DNA of 64,000 bases from the NCBI RefSeq assembly GCF_030929615.1, contig NZ_JAVFVU010000022.1:1-64000 (forward strand), written 5' to 3'. Below are positions 36,342 to 45,257 of the stretch, in pieces (the first letter of the stretch is position 1; each line of letters opens with the position of its first letter). The DNA is from Dyadobacter sp. LHD-138 (GTDB taxonomy: Bacteria; Bacteroidota; Bacteroidia; Cytophagales; Spirosomataceae). The notes beneath the pieces were generated by a model. It did not search any database. It was not told the DNA's origin and saw nothing but the letters and a program-made list of their open reading frames with translations. The position numbers and the translations under genes are program-made.

Positions 36342-38819
36342 ATGAAAAAAAACAGTTTGTCAGCCTGCCTTGTGTTGTCGTTTTTGACGCTTGGTCACAC
36401 GATCATGGCGCAACTTAAAAACAAACCTTCGTACAGTGGCGTTTACCCGCATCTGGCCATGTATAACAATGAAGGTGAATGTGGTACCGGTGCCGTAGTT
36501 CCCTGGGCAGGAAAGCTCTGGGTGATCACTTATGGTCCTCATTTGCCGTTCGGCTCATCGGATAAATTGTATGAAATTACGCCAGATCTCACGCAGATTG
36601 TACGCCCGGAAAGTATTGGCGGTACGCCTGCAAACCGCATGATCCATCCGGAAAGCAAGCAGCTTTTTATGGGTCCATATGCCATTGACAGCAAGGGTGC
36701 GGTAAGAGCAATACCCTATAAAACAATGCCTGGCCGTCACACGGGTAATGCCCGCCATCTTAAAGATCCTGCCAATAAAATTTACTATGGAACGATGGAA
36801 GAAGGTTTTTATGAAGTGGATGTAAAGACTTTAAAGCCAACGATGCTGTTCGAGGATGGTAATATCAGTGCGGGCAAGAAAACGGAAAAATCAACCTATC
36901 AGTCCAAGGGGCTGCTTCCGGGAACACATGGCAAAGGTTTTTATTCGGGGCAGGGGGTGATGGTTTATTCCAATAACGGAGAACCGGGCGCAAAGGCGGA
37001 AAAACAGTTTGACATTGAGTCAGGCTCTTTGTCGGAATGGGACGGGAAAACCTGGAAGGTTATCCGCAGAAACCAGTTTGTAGAAGTAACGGGGCCGGGG
37101 GGTATTTATGGCAATAAAAATCCTGCAACCGATCCGATATGGGCTACGGGATGGGACCACAAATCGGTATTATTGGGTGTGCGCGACAGCGGCAAATGGA
37201 CTTTTTACCGCTTACCAAAAGCAAGCCACAGCTATGACGGAGCCCATGGCTGGAATACGGAATGGCCACGGATACGCGATGTCGGTACAACCGGAAAACC
37301 GGATTATCTGATGACCATGCACGGAATGTTCTGGCAATTTCCCGGCCAGTTTTCTTCAAAGAATGCAGCGGGCATCCGGCCGAAAACTTCTTATCTGAAA
37401 GTGATCGGGGATTACACGCGATGGAATGACCAGTTGGTTTTTGGATGCGACGATTCGGCGCAAAAGGAATTTTTGAACAAACGAAAAGCAAAGGGCAATA
37501 TCGAGGGGCCGGGACAATCCAATTCCAATCTTTGGTTTACTTCGCTGAAAAAACCGGATGAGCTCGGCCCCAATACTGCCGAAGGTGCCGTCTGGCTGAA
37601 TGAAACGGTAAAAACGGGTCAGACTTCCGAACCATTCCTGTTTGCCGACTGGCCTAACCGAGCAGCTTGGATTCAAAACAATGGAGACCAGGACGTGGAC
37701 TTTATGCTGGAAGTGGATAAGGCCGGAAATGGAATCTGGACTCCGCTGAAATCAGTAAAAGTTGGTGCTAAAAGTGCGGAGAGAATTGTGTTTGCTGTCG
37801 GCGATACGGGTGAATGGATAAGATTGAAAGCAAAGGAAACAACCAACGTGTCGGCTCATTTTTTCTATTCGGCCAATGATAACAGAACAACGGTCGCCAG
37901 TCCGATTTTCGATGGGTTAAGCCGGGTTACGGCTACCAGTACATCCGGTGGGTTGTTATATGGTTTAGGAGAAAACCGCCGCGTTTTAGGTATAGCTGCT
38001 ATGGATTATTCAGGTGTAACGCCCAAAGAAACTGGGTATTACGAACTTGGTGGAGATATGAAACTTGTTCGTAAAGACGATCCGAAAACGTTGTCACTTA
38101 TCAAAAACCAGTTTGCTATTCCACAAAAGGCCGTTGCGGTGGAGGAATCGTCGGTGTTGATCGTGGATGACCAGGGCAGACGCTGGCGGCTGCCGCTTGG
38201 CAACGAGGCCTTTACCAATCTCACGAACCAGCATGTGTTGCGGATTTGCCGGGAAGTAGCTACGGAGCGCGACCTGTTCAACTGCCACGGGACATTTTAT
38301 GAATTGCCAGCTGAAAATGCCGACGGTTATGCTAAAATAAGGCCGGTATCTTCCCATAACCTTCGCATTAACGACTATGCTTCATACCGTGGATTGCTGG
38401 TGATGACAGGACTGGATGCAGGAAAGTTTGGCAAAAACGACCATGTTATCGTTTCGGACGATAAAAAAGCGGCTGTTTGGGCTGGTGTTATTGATGATCT
38501 TTGGAAGCTGGGTAAGCCGATAGGGCATGGAGGTCCGTGGAAAAATACCAACGTGAAAGCCGGTGAACTTTCAGATCCTTACCTGATTGGTTTTTATGAT
38601 AAACGCAGTTTACAGCTTTCACATCAGGCAACCTCGGCTGTAATGGTTACGATCGAAGCCGATCCGGTTGGAAACGGGCCCTGGATGGTGTACAAGACCT
38701 TTACAGTCAAGCCGGGACAGAAGCTGGATTATAGTTTCCCGAAAGAATTCTCCTCGCGTTGGGTTCGGTTTAAAACAGATAAACCATGTAAAATTACCTC
38801 GCTGCTGGAATATAACTAA
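36342..38819 (+). CDS. Secreted beta-propeller-like protein of unknown function
   Basis: An 825-residue protein starting at the ATG at 36342, which gives the signal peptide MKKNSLSACLVLSFLTLGHT ending IMAQ; an ATG at 36294 would add 16 residues. It has repeated short beta-rich segments typical of propellers (WAGKLWVITYGPHLPFGSSD, GTMEEGFYEVDVKTLKP, WDGKTWKVIRRNQFVEVTGP, VVATERDLFNC-type strands further on). Conserved-looking Trp, Gly and Asp occur at strand ends, and about residues 430-510 and 720-825 look like beta-sandwich inserts (NNGDQDVDFMLEVDKAGNGI). No known catalytic motif was recognised. It may be a glycan-active enzyme of an undescribed family or a binding protein of the neighbouring SusCD system. 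Confidence 0.55.
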   Translation: MKKNSLSACLVLSFLTLGHTIMAQLKNKPSYSGVYPHLAMYNNEGECGTGAVVPWAGKLWVITYGPHLPFGSSDKLYEITPDLTQIVRPESIGGTPANRMIHPESKQLFMGPYAIDSKGAVRAIPYKTMPGRHTGNARHLKDPANKIYYGTMEEGFYEVDVKTLKPTMLFEDGNISAGKKTEKSTYQSKGLLPGTHGKGFYSGQGVMVYSNNGEPGAKAEKQFDIESGSLSEWDGKTWKVIRRNQFVEVTGPGGIYGNKNPATDPIWATGWDHKSVLLGVRDSGKWTFYRLPKASHSYDGAHGWNTEWPRIRDVGTTGKPDYLMTMHGMFWQFPGQFSSKNAAGIRPKTSYLKVIGDYTRWNDQLVFGCDDSAQKEFLNKRKAKGNIEGPGQSNSNLWFTSLKKPDELGPNTAEGAVWLNETVKTGQTSEPFLFADWPNRAAWIQNNGDQDVDFMLEVDKAGNGIWTPLKSVKVGAKSAERIVFAVGDTGEWIRLKAKETTNVSAHFFYSANDNRTTVASPIFDGLSRVTATSTSGGLLYGLGENRRVLGIAAMDYSGVTPKETGYYELGGDMKLVRKDDPKTLSLIKNQFAIPQKAVAVEESSVLIVDDQGRRWRLPLGNEAFTNLTNQHVLRICREVATERDLFNCHGTFYELPAENADGYAKIRPVSSHNLRINDYASYRGLLVMTGLDAGKFGKNDHVIVSDDKKAAVWAGVIDDLWKLGKPIGHGGPWKNTNVKAGELSDPYLIGFYDKRSLQLSHQATSAVMVTIEADPVGNGPWMVYKTFTVKPGQKLDYSFPKEFSSRWVRFKTDKPCKITSLLEYN

Positions 38820-38860
38820 GGCAGTCTTTCAGGCTGTGAAGTATCGATTCATTGCTCGCT

Positions 38861-38903
38861 CTACAAGTCATGCGTAGTTTTTTCAACTACGCATGACTTG
38901 TAG
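38861..38903 (+). terminator. Very stable 19-bp hairpin
   Basis: CTACAAGTCATGCGTAGTT at 38861-38879 and AACTACGCATGACTTGTAG at 38885-38903 are perfect inverted copies with a five-base loop (TTTTC). It begins 41 nt after the stop of the propeller gene. The stem carries no T-run after it, but its length is unusual for a plain terminator; it may also be a repetitive palindromic element. Confidence 0.6.
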
Positions 38904-38934
38904 AAAGCCTTTTGTAACAGCCCGCATATGTAAA

Positions 38935-38972
38935 CCTCTGTGCCTCTCTTTTATCCTCTGTGGTGCTCTGTG
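38935..38972. repeat. CTCTGTG-type intergenic repeat
   Basis: CCTCTGTG occurs at 38935-38942 and 38955-38962, and GCTCTGTG at 38965-38972. Similar accumulations of [C/G]CTCTGTG are known as short dispersed intergenic repeats in many bacterial genomes. The rest of the 38820-39287 gap holds only the 19-bp hairpin and no gene. Confidence 0.5.
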
Positions 38973-39287
38973 TAACCTATCACTTTAAGTAGAAGTGTTT
39001 GAATTATGAAGTTCATACGCACCCAACGGTTTAGTTTATAATTTTAATGGTATTGTCCATCTAATTACCTGATTCATCCATTTCCATGGGATTTTTTCAC
39101 TACTACTTTTACTGAATCGACTGGTTTAACGCCAGAAGTTCGCGGGCGGTGTATTAGAAATGAGGACTATTGCACTTTGGTAGTTGAAGAAAAAAGATAA
39201 AGTGTGGGATGCATGACTGGCAGTGAAAGCCCATAACCAGGCGAATGCCAGGCAAAAAGATTTTTTGACAGGTTTATTGATTAGCGA

Positions 39288-41606
39288 ATGAAAAAACAGT
39301 TTTTCTTTTTAATGGCGTCCTTGGCTTTAATGGCCGTGCTGGTTATTTCTTGCTTTCAAAAAAATGGAACTTTGCGAAGAGGGGGCAGCAATGAATCCGT
39401 GAGCTATAACTTTGATGTCCGCCCCATTTTATCCGACAAATGTTTTGCTTGTCATGGACCGGATGCGAAAAAACGGGAAGCAGGGCTCCGCCTGGATATG
39501 GCCGGGAGTGCTTATGCTAAATTGAAAGACGGACATGGCTTTGCTATCATTCCCGGCAACCCCGAGGCATCCGAAGTTTACAAGCGAATTACTTCTGTGG
39601 ATCCGAATTATCAGATGCCAACACCCGAATCGCATTTAGGACTTTTGACCGAAAATGAAATTGGCTTGTTGAAAAAATGGATCGATCAGGGAGCGAAATA
39701 TGAGCAACACTGGGCTTTTGTAGCGCCCCTAAAAAGTGCTTTGCCAGAGGTGGAGGATACTTCATGGCCGAAAAATGAAATCGATTATTTTACGCTCTCT
39801 AAAATGGAAGAGAACGGACTGGATCCCAGTGCGGAAGCCAGTCGGGAGCAGCTGATAAAACGGTTGTCATTAGACCTAACAGGCCTGGCGCCTTCGCTGA
39901 CGCTGCAGCAAAAAATCGATAAGGAGGGAGGTGAAAAATCCTACGAGAAAATTGTTGACGAACTGATTGTCCAAAAGTCGTATGGAGAAAAAATGGCCTT
40001 GTATTGGCTGGATATCGGCAGGTTCGCGGATTCTTTTGGATACCAAAATGACAATGCACGAACGCAATGGCCATGGAGGGACTGGGTGATCAATGCCTTT
40101 AACAGGAACATGCGCTATGATCAGTTTATTACCTGGCAGCTTGCCGGCGATATGCTGCCGAACGCCAGCAAGGAACAAGTATTGGCGACGGCCTTTTTAA
40201 GGAACCATAAATACAATGAAGAGGCAGGAATTATTGCCGAAGAGTATAGGATAGAATATAATCTGGACAAAACAAAAACCTTCAGTTCCGGATTGATGGG
40301 ACTTACCGTCGAATGTGCCCAGTGTCACGATCATAAGTACGACCCAATTTCCCAGGAAGATTATTACCGGTTGTTTGCTTTTTTTAATAATTCCAAAGAA
40401 GCAGGGCAGGAATCGCTGAAAGGTAATGGGTTGGCAACTACGCCAATACTTGACATCACCAATGCTGAAGTAAAGAATATTCTGACCTTTATCAATAGCC
40501 GGGACACGAGTAAGATCTCCCTTTCGGTCATGGGTGAAAATGATACGCTCAGGGCTACGCATATCCTTGACCGTGGGGTGTATGACGCGCCCGGCAAGGT
40601 AGTCACGGCAAGTGGTTTACAGGCTGTGATGAAATATGACACAACCAAGTATCCCAGAAATCGCTTGGGATTAGCCAAATGGACATTAAGTAAAGAAAAT
40701 CCGCTGGCGGCACGGGTATTTGTGAATCAGATATGGCAGGAATTTTTTGGCCGGGGGATTGTAAAAAGTACCGGTGATTTTGGGATGCAGGGCGAATTGC
40801 CAACACATCCGGCTTTGCTTGACTGGCTGGCCGTCGACTTTATGGAGCATGGCTGGGATATTAAACGGCTTGTAAAACAGATCGTTACTTCGGCCACTTA
40901 CCGGCAGTCTTCAAAATTGACTAAGGAAAAAAAGGAGAAAGACCCGGAGAATATTTATTTGTCAAGAGGCGCCCGTTACCGCGTTCCGGCCGAGATGATC
41001 AGGGATATTGTGTTGTCCAGCAGCGGACTTTTGAATCCCGAAATCGGCGGAGCGAGTGTAAAACCTTACCAGCCCAAAGGGATTTGGGAAGCCACAACAG
41101 CCAACAGGGGTAGTTTAAGAACTTACGTTCAGGACACAGGTGGCCAGCTTTACCGGCGCGGCATGTATACATTTATTAAGCTTACGCTCCCCCCGCCTGC
41201 AATGATTGTTTTTGATGCCAGTAGCCGGGACCATTGCGAGGTGAAAAGACAAAAGACCAATACACCTTTGCAGGCGCTGATCATGCTCAATGACCCGGCG
41301 GTACTGGAAGCATCACGCGTGCTTGCGGAGCGTATGGTGGGGCGGAAATTGTCGACCGAGGATAAAATAAAGGAATTGTTTCAACGGATTGTGTGCCGGG
41401 CCCCGACTGAGAAGGAAGTCGGTCTTCTCCGGGAGTACTATAACAATGAATTCGGGAAATTTTCAAAGGATAAAAGAAAAGCGGAAAGGGTGCTGAATGT
41501 TGGGGAATATAAGCACGAGAAAGTAGCCGACATAGGCCAGGCCGCAGCGCTAATGCGGATGATCAGCACGATCTATAACATGGAGGAAACGATCACGAAA
41601 TCTTGA
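39288..41606 (+). CDS. PSD1-type lipoprotein with cytochrome c motif, DUF1549 and DUF1553
   Basis: A 772-residue protein with lipobox VISC (about residue 22). A Planctomycete-type cytochrome c domain follows (about 40-130) with haem motif CFACH. DUF1549 (about 165-370) includes RLSLDLTGLAPS, YWLDIGRFADSFGYQNDNAR and a second haem-type motif CAQCH. DUF1553 (about 460-740) includes VFVNQIWQEFFGRGIVKSTG, HPALLDWLAVDFMEHGWDIK and KRQKTNTPLQALIMLNDPAV. Such genes nearly always pair with DUF1501, as here (146 nt downstream). The biochemical role is not known. Two haem motifs suggest electron transfer at the outer membrane. Confidence 0.88.
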   Translation: MKKQFFFLMASLALMAVLVISCFQKNGTLRRGGSNESVSYNFDVRPILSDKCFACHGPDAKKREAGLRLDMAGSAYAKLKDGHGFAIIPGNPEASEVYKRITSVDPNYQMPTPESHLGLLTENEIGLLKKWIDQGAKYEQHWAFVAPLKSALPEVEDTSWPKNEIDYFTLSKMEENGLDPSAEASREQLIKRLSLDLTGLAPSLTLQQKIDKEGGEKSYEKIVDELIVQKSYGEKMALYWLDIGRFADSFGYQNDNARTQWPWRDWVINAFNRNMRYDQFITWQLAGDMLPNASKEQVLATAFLRNHKYNEEAGIIAEEYRIEYNLDKTKTFSSGLMGLTVECAQCHDHKYDPISQEDYYRLFAFFNNSKEAGQESLKGNGLATTPILDITNAEVKNILTFINSRDTSKISLSVMGENDTLRATHILDRGVYDAPGKVVTASGLQAVMKYDTTKYPRNRLGLAKWTLSKENPLAARVFVNQIWQEFFGRGIVKSTGDFGMQGELPTHPALLDWLAVDFMEHGWDIKRLVKQIVTSATYRQSSKLTKEKKEKDPENIYLSRGARYRVPAEMIRDIVLSSSGLLNPEIGGASVKPYQPKGIWEATTANRGSLRTYVQDTGGQLYRRGMYTFIKLTLPPPAMIVFDASSRDHCEVKRQKTNTPLQALIMLNDPAVLEASRVLAERMVGRKLSTEDKIKELFQRIVCRAPTEKEVGLLREYYNNEFGKFSKDKRKAERVLNVGEYKHEKVADIGQAAALMRMISTIYNMEETITKS

Positions 41607-41747
41607 TTGGCTTTTAGCGGTTGGCTGTTAGCTTCCTTTTGCTGGAACAGTTGAACAAAGTTTGTACAAAAAGAAAATTAGAAATAATAACATTAATAAG
41701 CTAAAAGTGGTCCGCGGGGCGGTTAATCGCTAAAGGCCAACAGCTAG
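41607..41747. repeat. Intergenic GCTAA-xx-GCCAA repeat, direct and inverted copies
   Basis: TTGGCTTTTAGC at 41607-41618 and TTGGCTGTTAGC at 41621-41632 are direct copies with a 14-bp period, and GCTAAAGGCCAACAGCTAG at 41729-41747 is an inverted copy. They fill the gap between the PSD1 and DUF1501 genes. The copies could fold together in the transcript, or could be members of a dispersed repeat family. Confidence 0.5.
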
Positions 41748-41752
41748 TACAT

Positions 41753-43207
41753 ATGGAAAAACCAGTTTTTGATTTTGGAATGAATACCAATCGCCGGCAT
41801 TTTTTATCCAAACTTAGTTTGGGGATAGGAAGCGCCGCTTTGGGTTCACTGTTAATACCTGATATGTTCAAGGGAGGTGACAGTAGTGTAAATGACATTA
41901 TGGCTGGTTTGCCGCATTTTGCACCGAAAGCCAAACGGGTGATTTATCTTTTTCAAAACGGTGCTCCTTCCCAGTATGAGCTGTTCGATAACAAGCCATT
42001 GCTGAATAAAATGTTTGGGGAAGATTTACCAGAGTCTGTGAGAGGTGGACAAAGATTGACCGGGATGACGGCCAATCAGACTAAGTTTCCATTGGCTGGG
42101 TCTATATTTAATTTTACCCAACATGGACAATCCGGTGCCTGGATAAGTGAATTATTACCGCATACTGCGCGGATTGCCGATGATCTCTGCATCATTAAAT
42201 CTATGAATACGGACGCCATTAACCATGATCCTGCACTTACGTTTTTTCAAAGCGGGGCACAGGTGGGGAACCGTCCAAGCATGGGCGCCTGGCTAAGTTA
42301 TGGGCTGGGTAGTGAAAATCAGAATTTGCCGGGTTTTTGTGTTTTGTTGTCGAGAGGAAAAGGTAACGGACAGGGTGTATATTCTAAATTATGGACGAAC
42401 GGTTTTCTTGATTCGGTGCACCAGGGTGTACAGTTTAGCAGCGGCGAAAATCCGGTTCTGTACCTTGGTGATCCCGATGGAATGGATCGAAGTGAACGGC
42501 GGGAGATGCTTGATAAGCTGGCCGCATTGAACGAGGGGACGTTTGGAGAGTTTGGAGATCCGGAGGTGGTTACCAAAATCCAGCAATATGAAATGGCATT
42601 CCGGATGCAGACCGCGGTGCCCGAAATTACGGACATAAGCAAGGAGCCGGAATCCATCGTTAAAATGTATGGGCCGGAATGTCTGGTGCCCGGTACTTAT
42701 GCTGCCAATTGCCTGTTGGCCAGGAAATTGTCCGAGCAAGGGGTGCGCTTTGTACAATTGTATCATCAGGGCTGGGACGGTCACTCGAGTTTGCCTGAAG
42801 AAATAAAGGGCCAATGCATGGATGTGGATCAGGCATCTGCGGCGCTGGTTACGGATTTGAAGCAACGTGGTTTGCTGGATGAGACCCTGGTCATTTGGGG
42901 AGGGGAGTTTGGCCGGACAAATTATTGTCAGGGGAAGTTTACCAAAGAAAATTATGGCCGGGATCATCACCCAAGGGCATTTACAATCTGGATGGCAGGC
43001 GGAGGTATCAAACCCGGGATTGAATATGGTCAGACCGATGACTTTGGATATAATATTATAAAGGATCCGGTGCATGTCCATGATTTACATGCAACCATTT
43101 TAAATCAACTTGGGCTTGACCATGAGAAGCTGGTGTTTAAGCACCAGGGACGTCGCTACCGCCTCACCGATGTGGCCGGGAAATTGGTGAAGGGAATAAT
43201 CGTTTAA
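41753..43207 (+). CDS. DUF1501-family protein with Tat signal
   Basis: A 484-residue protein. The twin-arginine signal reads NRRHFLSKLSLGIGSAALGS (about residues 13-32); translation may start at ATG 41753 or ATG 41780, both before it. The body has the alkaline-phosphatase-superfamily layout typical of DUF1501: RVIYLFQNGAPSQYELFDNK, INHDPALTFFQSG, YHQGWDGHSSLPEEIKGQCM and VIWGGEFGRTNYCQGK. It is exported folded, implying a cofactor or metal loaded in the cytoplasm. It partners the upstream PSD1 gene. It ends 13 bases from the convergent AraC gene. Confidence 0.88.
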   Translation: MEKPVFDFGMNTNRRHFLSKLSLGIGSAALGSLLIPDMFKGGDSSVNDIMAGLPHFAPKAKRVIYLFQNGAPSQYELFDNKPLLNKMFGEDLPESVRGGQRLTGMTANQTKFPLAGSIFNFTQHGQSGAWISELLPHTARIADDLCIIKSMNTDAINHDPALTFFQSGAQVGNRPSMGAWLSYGLGSENQNLPGFCVLLSRGKGNGQGVYSKLWTNGFLDSVHQGVQFSSGENPVLYLGDPDGMDRSERREMLDKLAALNEGTFGEFGDPEVVTKIQQYEMAFRMQTAVPEITDISKEPESIVKMYGPECLVPGTYAANCLLARKLSEQGVRFVQLYHQGWDGHSSLPEEIKGQCMDVDQASAALVTDLKQRGLLDETLVIWGGEFGRTNYCQGKFTKENYGRDHHPRAFTIWMAGGGIKPGIEYGQTDDFGYNIIKDPVHVHDLHATILNQLGLDHEKLVFKHQGRRYRLTDVAGKLVKGIIV

Positions 43208-43220
43208 GCTGTTCGGGCAG

Positions 43221-44123
43221 CTATCCTACCTTTTTTGCGGTCAGTTTGTACTGTTCGGGCGACTGCCCCATGTTCTTTCGGAAAACCCTTGAAAAGTAGT
43301 AGGGGTCCTCGTACCCCAGACTTAAGGCTACTTCCTTAATTTTTGACTCATTTGAATAAATCAGCTGACAGGCTTTCTGCATTTTCAAATGTGTGAAATA
43401 ATCCAGCGGCGGCATTCCTGTCGCTTTTCGAAACAACATGGAAAAGTGAGAACAGGAAAGTTTATGCATATTGGCCATGTCCTCAACGGTAAGTTTTTTA
43501 TCAATGTGGAGCCGCATGTATGTGATTGATTCGGTAATGATATCTTTCTTGCCGACAATATCCGGATAAAGGTGTTTGTCGGGATACAAAAATTGCGCGA
43601 TAAAATAATTCAGGCTCATGTTCGAGTTGGCCAGGTTTTCCATACTATACCCCATTTCCAGACTCTGATATATCTGATGCCACAATTCAATTGCTTTTTT
43701 GCTAAACGGGATATTGACGGGACCCTTTTGGGTGGTAATTTGCAGGGACTGATTGTAACTGCCGATCGTTTCCCCGGTGAAATGTATCCAGTAAATAGTC
43801 CAGGGGTCATCATTGTTCGCCCAATATCGCATGTAAGTATCTGTTGCCGGTAAAAGTATAAATTGATTGGCCGTCACATCAAACTTCTTTTCGCCGATCA
43901 CAAAATGTCCCTTTCCCTGAACACAGTAGATGAATATGTTGTCTTCACATCCTTTTCGTCGCTCCCGGTAGTGAAACTGTGCCTTTGGGAAATAGCCGAT
44001 ATGTGTGATATACAAGGGAAACAGAGCCGGATTTTTTTGAATCAGGTCGCGCACGATGCCGGGTGGCAGGCTAATCAGTTTCTCTCCTTCAAAACCATCA
44101 CGCCTTCTGAAAGTACTGCTCAT
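43221..44123 (-). CDS. AraC-family regulator of the fucose locus
   Basis: A 300-residue protein. The N-terminal cupin-like sugar-sensing domain (about 30-150) includes YCVQGKGHFVIGEKKFDVTA and PWTIYWIHFTG. The C-terminal AraC domain (about 195-300) includes LSCSHFSMLFRKATGMPPLD and EVALSLGYEDPYYFSRVFRK. It is divergent from the SDR-dehydratase-symporter genes. Its likely targets are tandem sites at 44259 and 44280 (see that entry). The inducer, perhaps L-fucose or a derivative, is inferred from context. Confidence 0.9.
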   Translation of the reverse strand: MSSTFRRRDGFEGEKLISLPPGIVRDLIQKNPALFPLYITHIGYFPKAQFHYRERRKGCEDNIFIYCVQGKGHFVIGEKKFDVTANQFILLPATDTYMRYWANNDDPWTIYWIHFTGETIGSYNQSLQITTQKGPVNIPFSKKAIELWHQIYQSLEMGYSMENLANSNMSLNYFIAQFLYPDKHLYPDIVGKKDIITESITYMRLHIDKKLTVEDMANMHKLSCSHFSMLFRKATGMPPLDYFTHLKMQKACQLIYSNESKIKEVALSLGYEDPYYFSRVFRKNMGQSPEQYKLTAKKVG

Positions 44124-44231
44124 ATTTGTATAAATTTTAATCGAATTGTCAAGACGGGTAAAATGTTTACATCGATTATAGTTGATTTATTTTACTATTC
44201 CTATTCTATTTGTCATTTAATAAATAAAATG

Positions 44232-44320
44232 GAATAGTAGTGAAAATTTAAAATAGTAGAATTGTCTATCAAAATAGGTGAATGGTCTATTCATTGTCTC
44301 GTAGTTGTATCCTACTTTTG
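44232..44320 (+). promoter_or_regulatory. Fucose operon control region: tandem AraC-type sites and promoter
   Basis: GAATTGTCTAT at 44259-44269 and GAATGGTCTAT at 44280-44290 are direct repeats exactly 21 bp (two helical turns) apart, the arrangement AraC dimers use. A -7 box TACTTTTG follows at 44313-44320. A second, weaker pair GAATAGTAG (44232) and AAATAGTAG (44251) lies upstream. The leader to the SDR start at 44427 is about 100 nt. The rest of the 44124-44426 gap holds no gene. Confidence 0.6.
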
Positions 44321-44426
44321 CTAAGTAAATTAATATTTATATTGTTGAATTACTTTTGAAAAACGATATCATCACACGATACCACTTTATAAATGAACCT
44401 GTTCGGTGGTTTATATTTTAAACAAC

Positions 44427-45239
44427 ATGCTACTAGAAAATAAGGTTATCTTTTTGACAGGCGGCACCGATGGCATTGGATTTGAATGTGCCAAAGTGTA
44501 CCAGCAGGCGGGAGCAAAACTCTGCATCCTAAGCAACCAGCTGCCCAGCTTAAGGGAGGCTGAGCTGAAATTGAATCATAGCGATATTTTGTTTATTTAT
44601 GCCGACGTTTCAAATGGTCAGGAGATAGACGATGCAATCCAGCGATGCCTTCGCGTTTTTGGTAAAATTGATGTAATCCATAATAATGCTGGCATTTCAA
44701 GCCCTTCCAAGGCTCTGCATGATACCTCAGAAGCGGAATGGAAAGCGTTGTTTGAGGTTAATGTGGGAGGGATCTACCATACGACCCGCTATGGAATAGA
44801 CGCATTGAAACGTTCAAAAGGGAACATTTTGAACACAGGAAGCCTGGTCGGAGAAATTGGACAGGAAATTCATGCCGCTTACAGTGCGACAAAAGGTGCC
44901 ATAAATGCCCTGACAAAATCCATGGCACTGGATTATGCGCCGTTTGGCATTCGGGTCAATACCGTTGCCCCGGCAGGTGTTCTTACACCCATGTTAAAAA
45001 TCTGGGCAGAGCAGCAACCGAATCCCGATCAGGCAGAAGATTATCTGAATAGCATTCATGCATTGGGCTATTGTCCGGAGGGCGATGTCATCGCAGATGC
45101 CTGCCTTTTTTTGGTTTCGGATATGGCCAGGTTTATTACGGGCTGCATATTGCCGGTCAGTGGCGGAGCAGAGCTTGGGTACAGGAAAACGGTTAATGGA
45201 ATGTTCAAAACAACGAATTTTAAAAGTGCTCTGCATTGA
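44427..45239 (+). CDS. SDR-family dehydrogenase, probably of L-fuconate pathway
   Basis: A 270-residue short-chain dehydrogenase from the ATG at 44427; a GTG at 44406 is less likely. It has FLTGGTDGIGFECAKV (nucleotide binding), NNAGISSPSKAL, the serine in NTGSLVGEIGQ and the catalytic YSATKG. The C-terminus VSGGAELGYRKTVNGMF is typical. In bacterial oxidative fucose pathways an SDR acts either on L-fucose or on 2-keto-3-deoxy-L-fuconate. Its place directly before the dehydratase (18 nt) fits either; the sequence alone does not decide. Confidence 0.75.
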   Translation: MLLENKVIFLTGGTDGIGFECAKVYQQAGAKLCILSNQLPSLREAELKLNHSDILFIYADVSNGQEIDDAIQRCLRVFGKIDVIHNNAGISSPSKALHDTSEAEWKALFEVNVGGIYHTTRYGIDALKRSKGNILNTGSLVGEIGQEIHAAYSATKGAINALTKSMALDYAPFGIRVNTVAPAGVLTPMLKIWAEQQPNPDQAEDYLNSIHALGYCPEGDVIADACLFLVSDMARFITGCILPVSGGAELGYRKTVNGMFKTTNFKSALH

Positions 45240-45257
45240 TAATCAGATTTTTTTGAT

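Noticed and set aside
38935..38972. CRISPR-like array
   Set aside because: Units are only eight bases long, spacing is irregular, and there are no cas genes.
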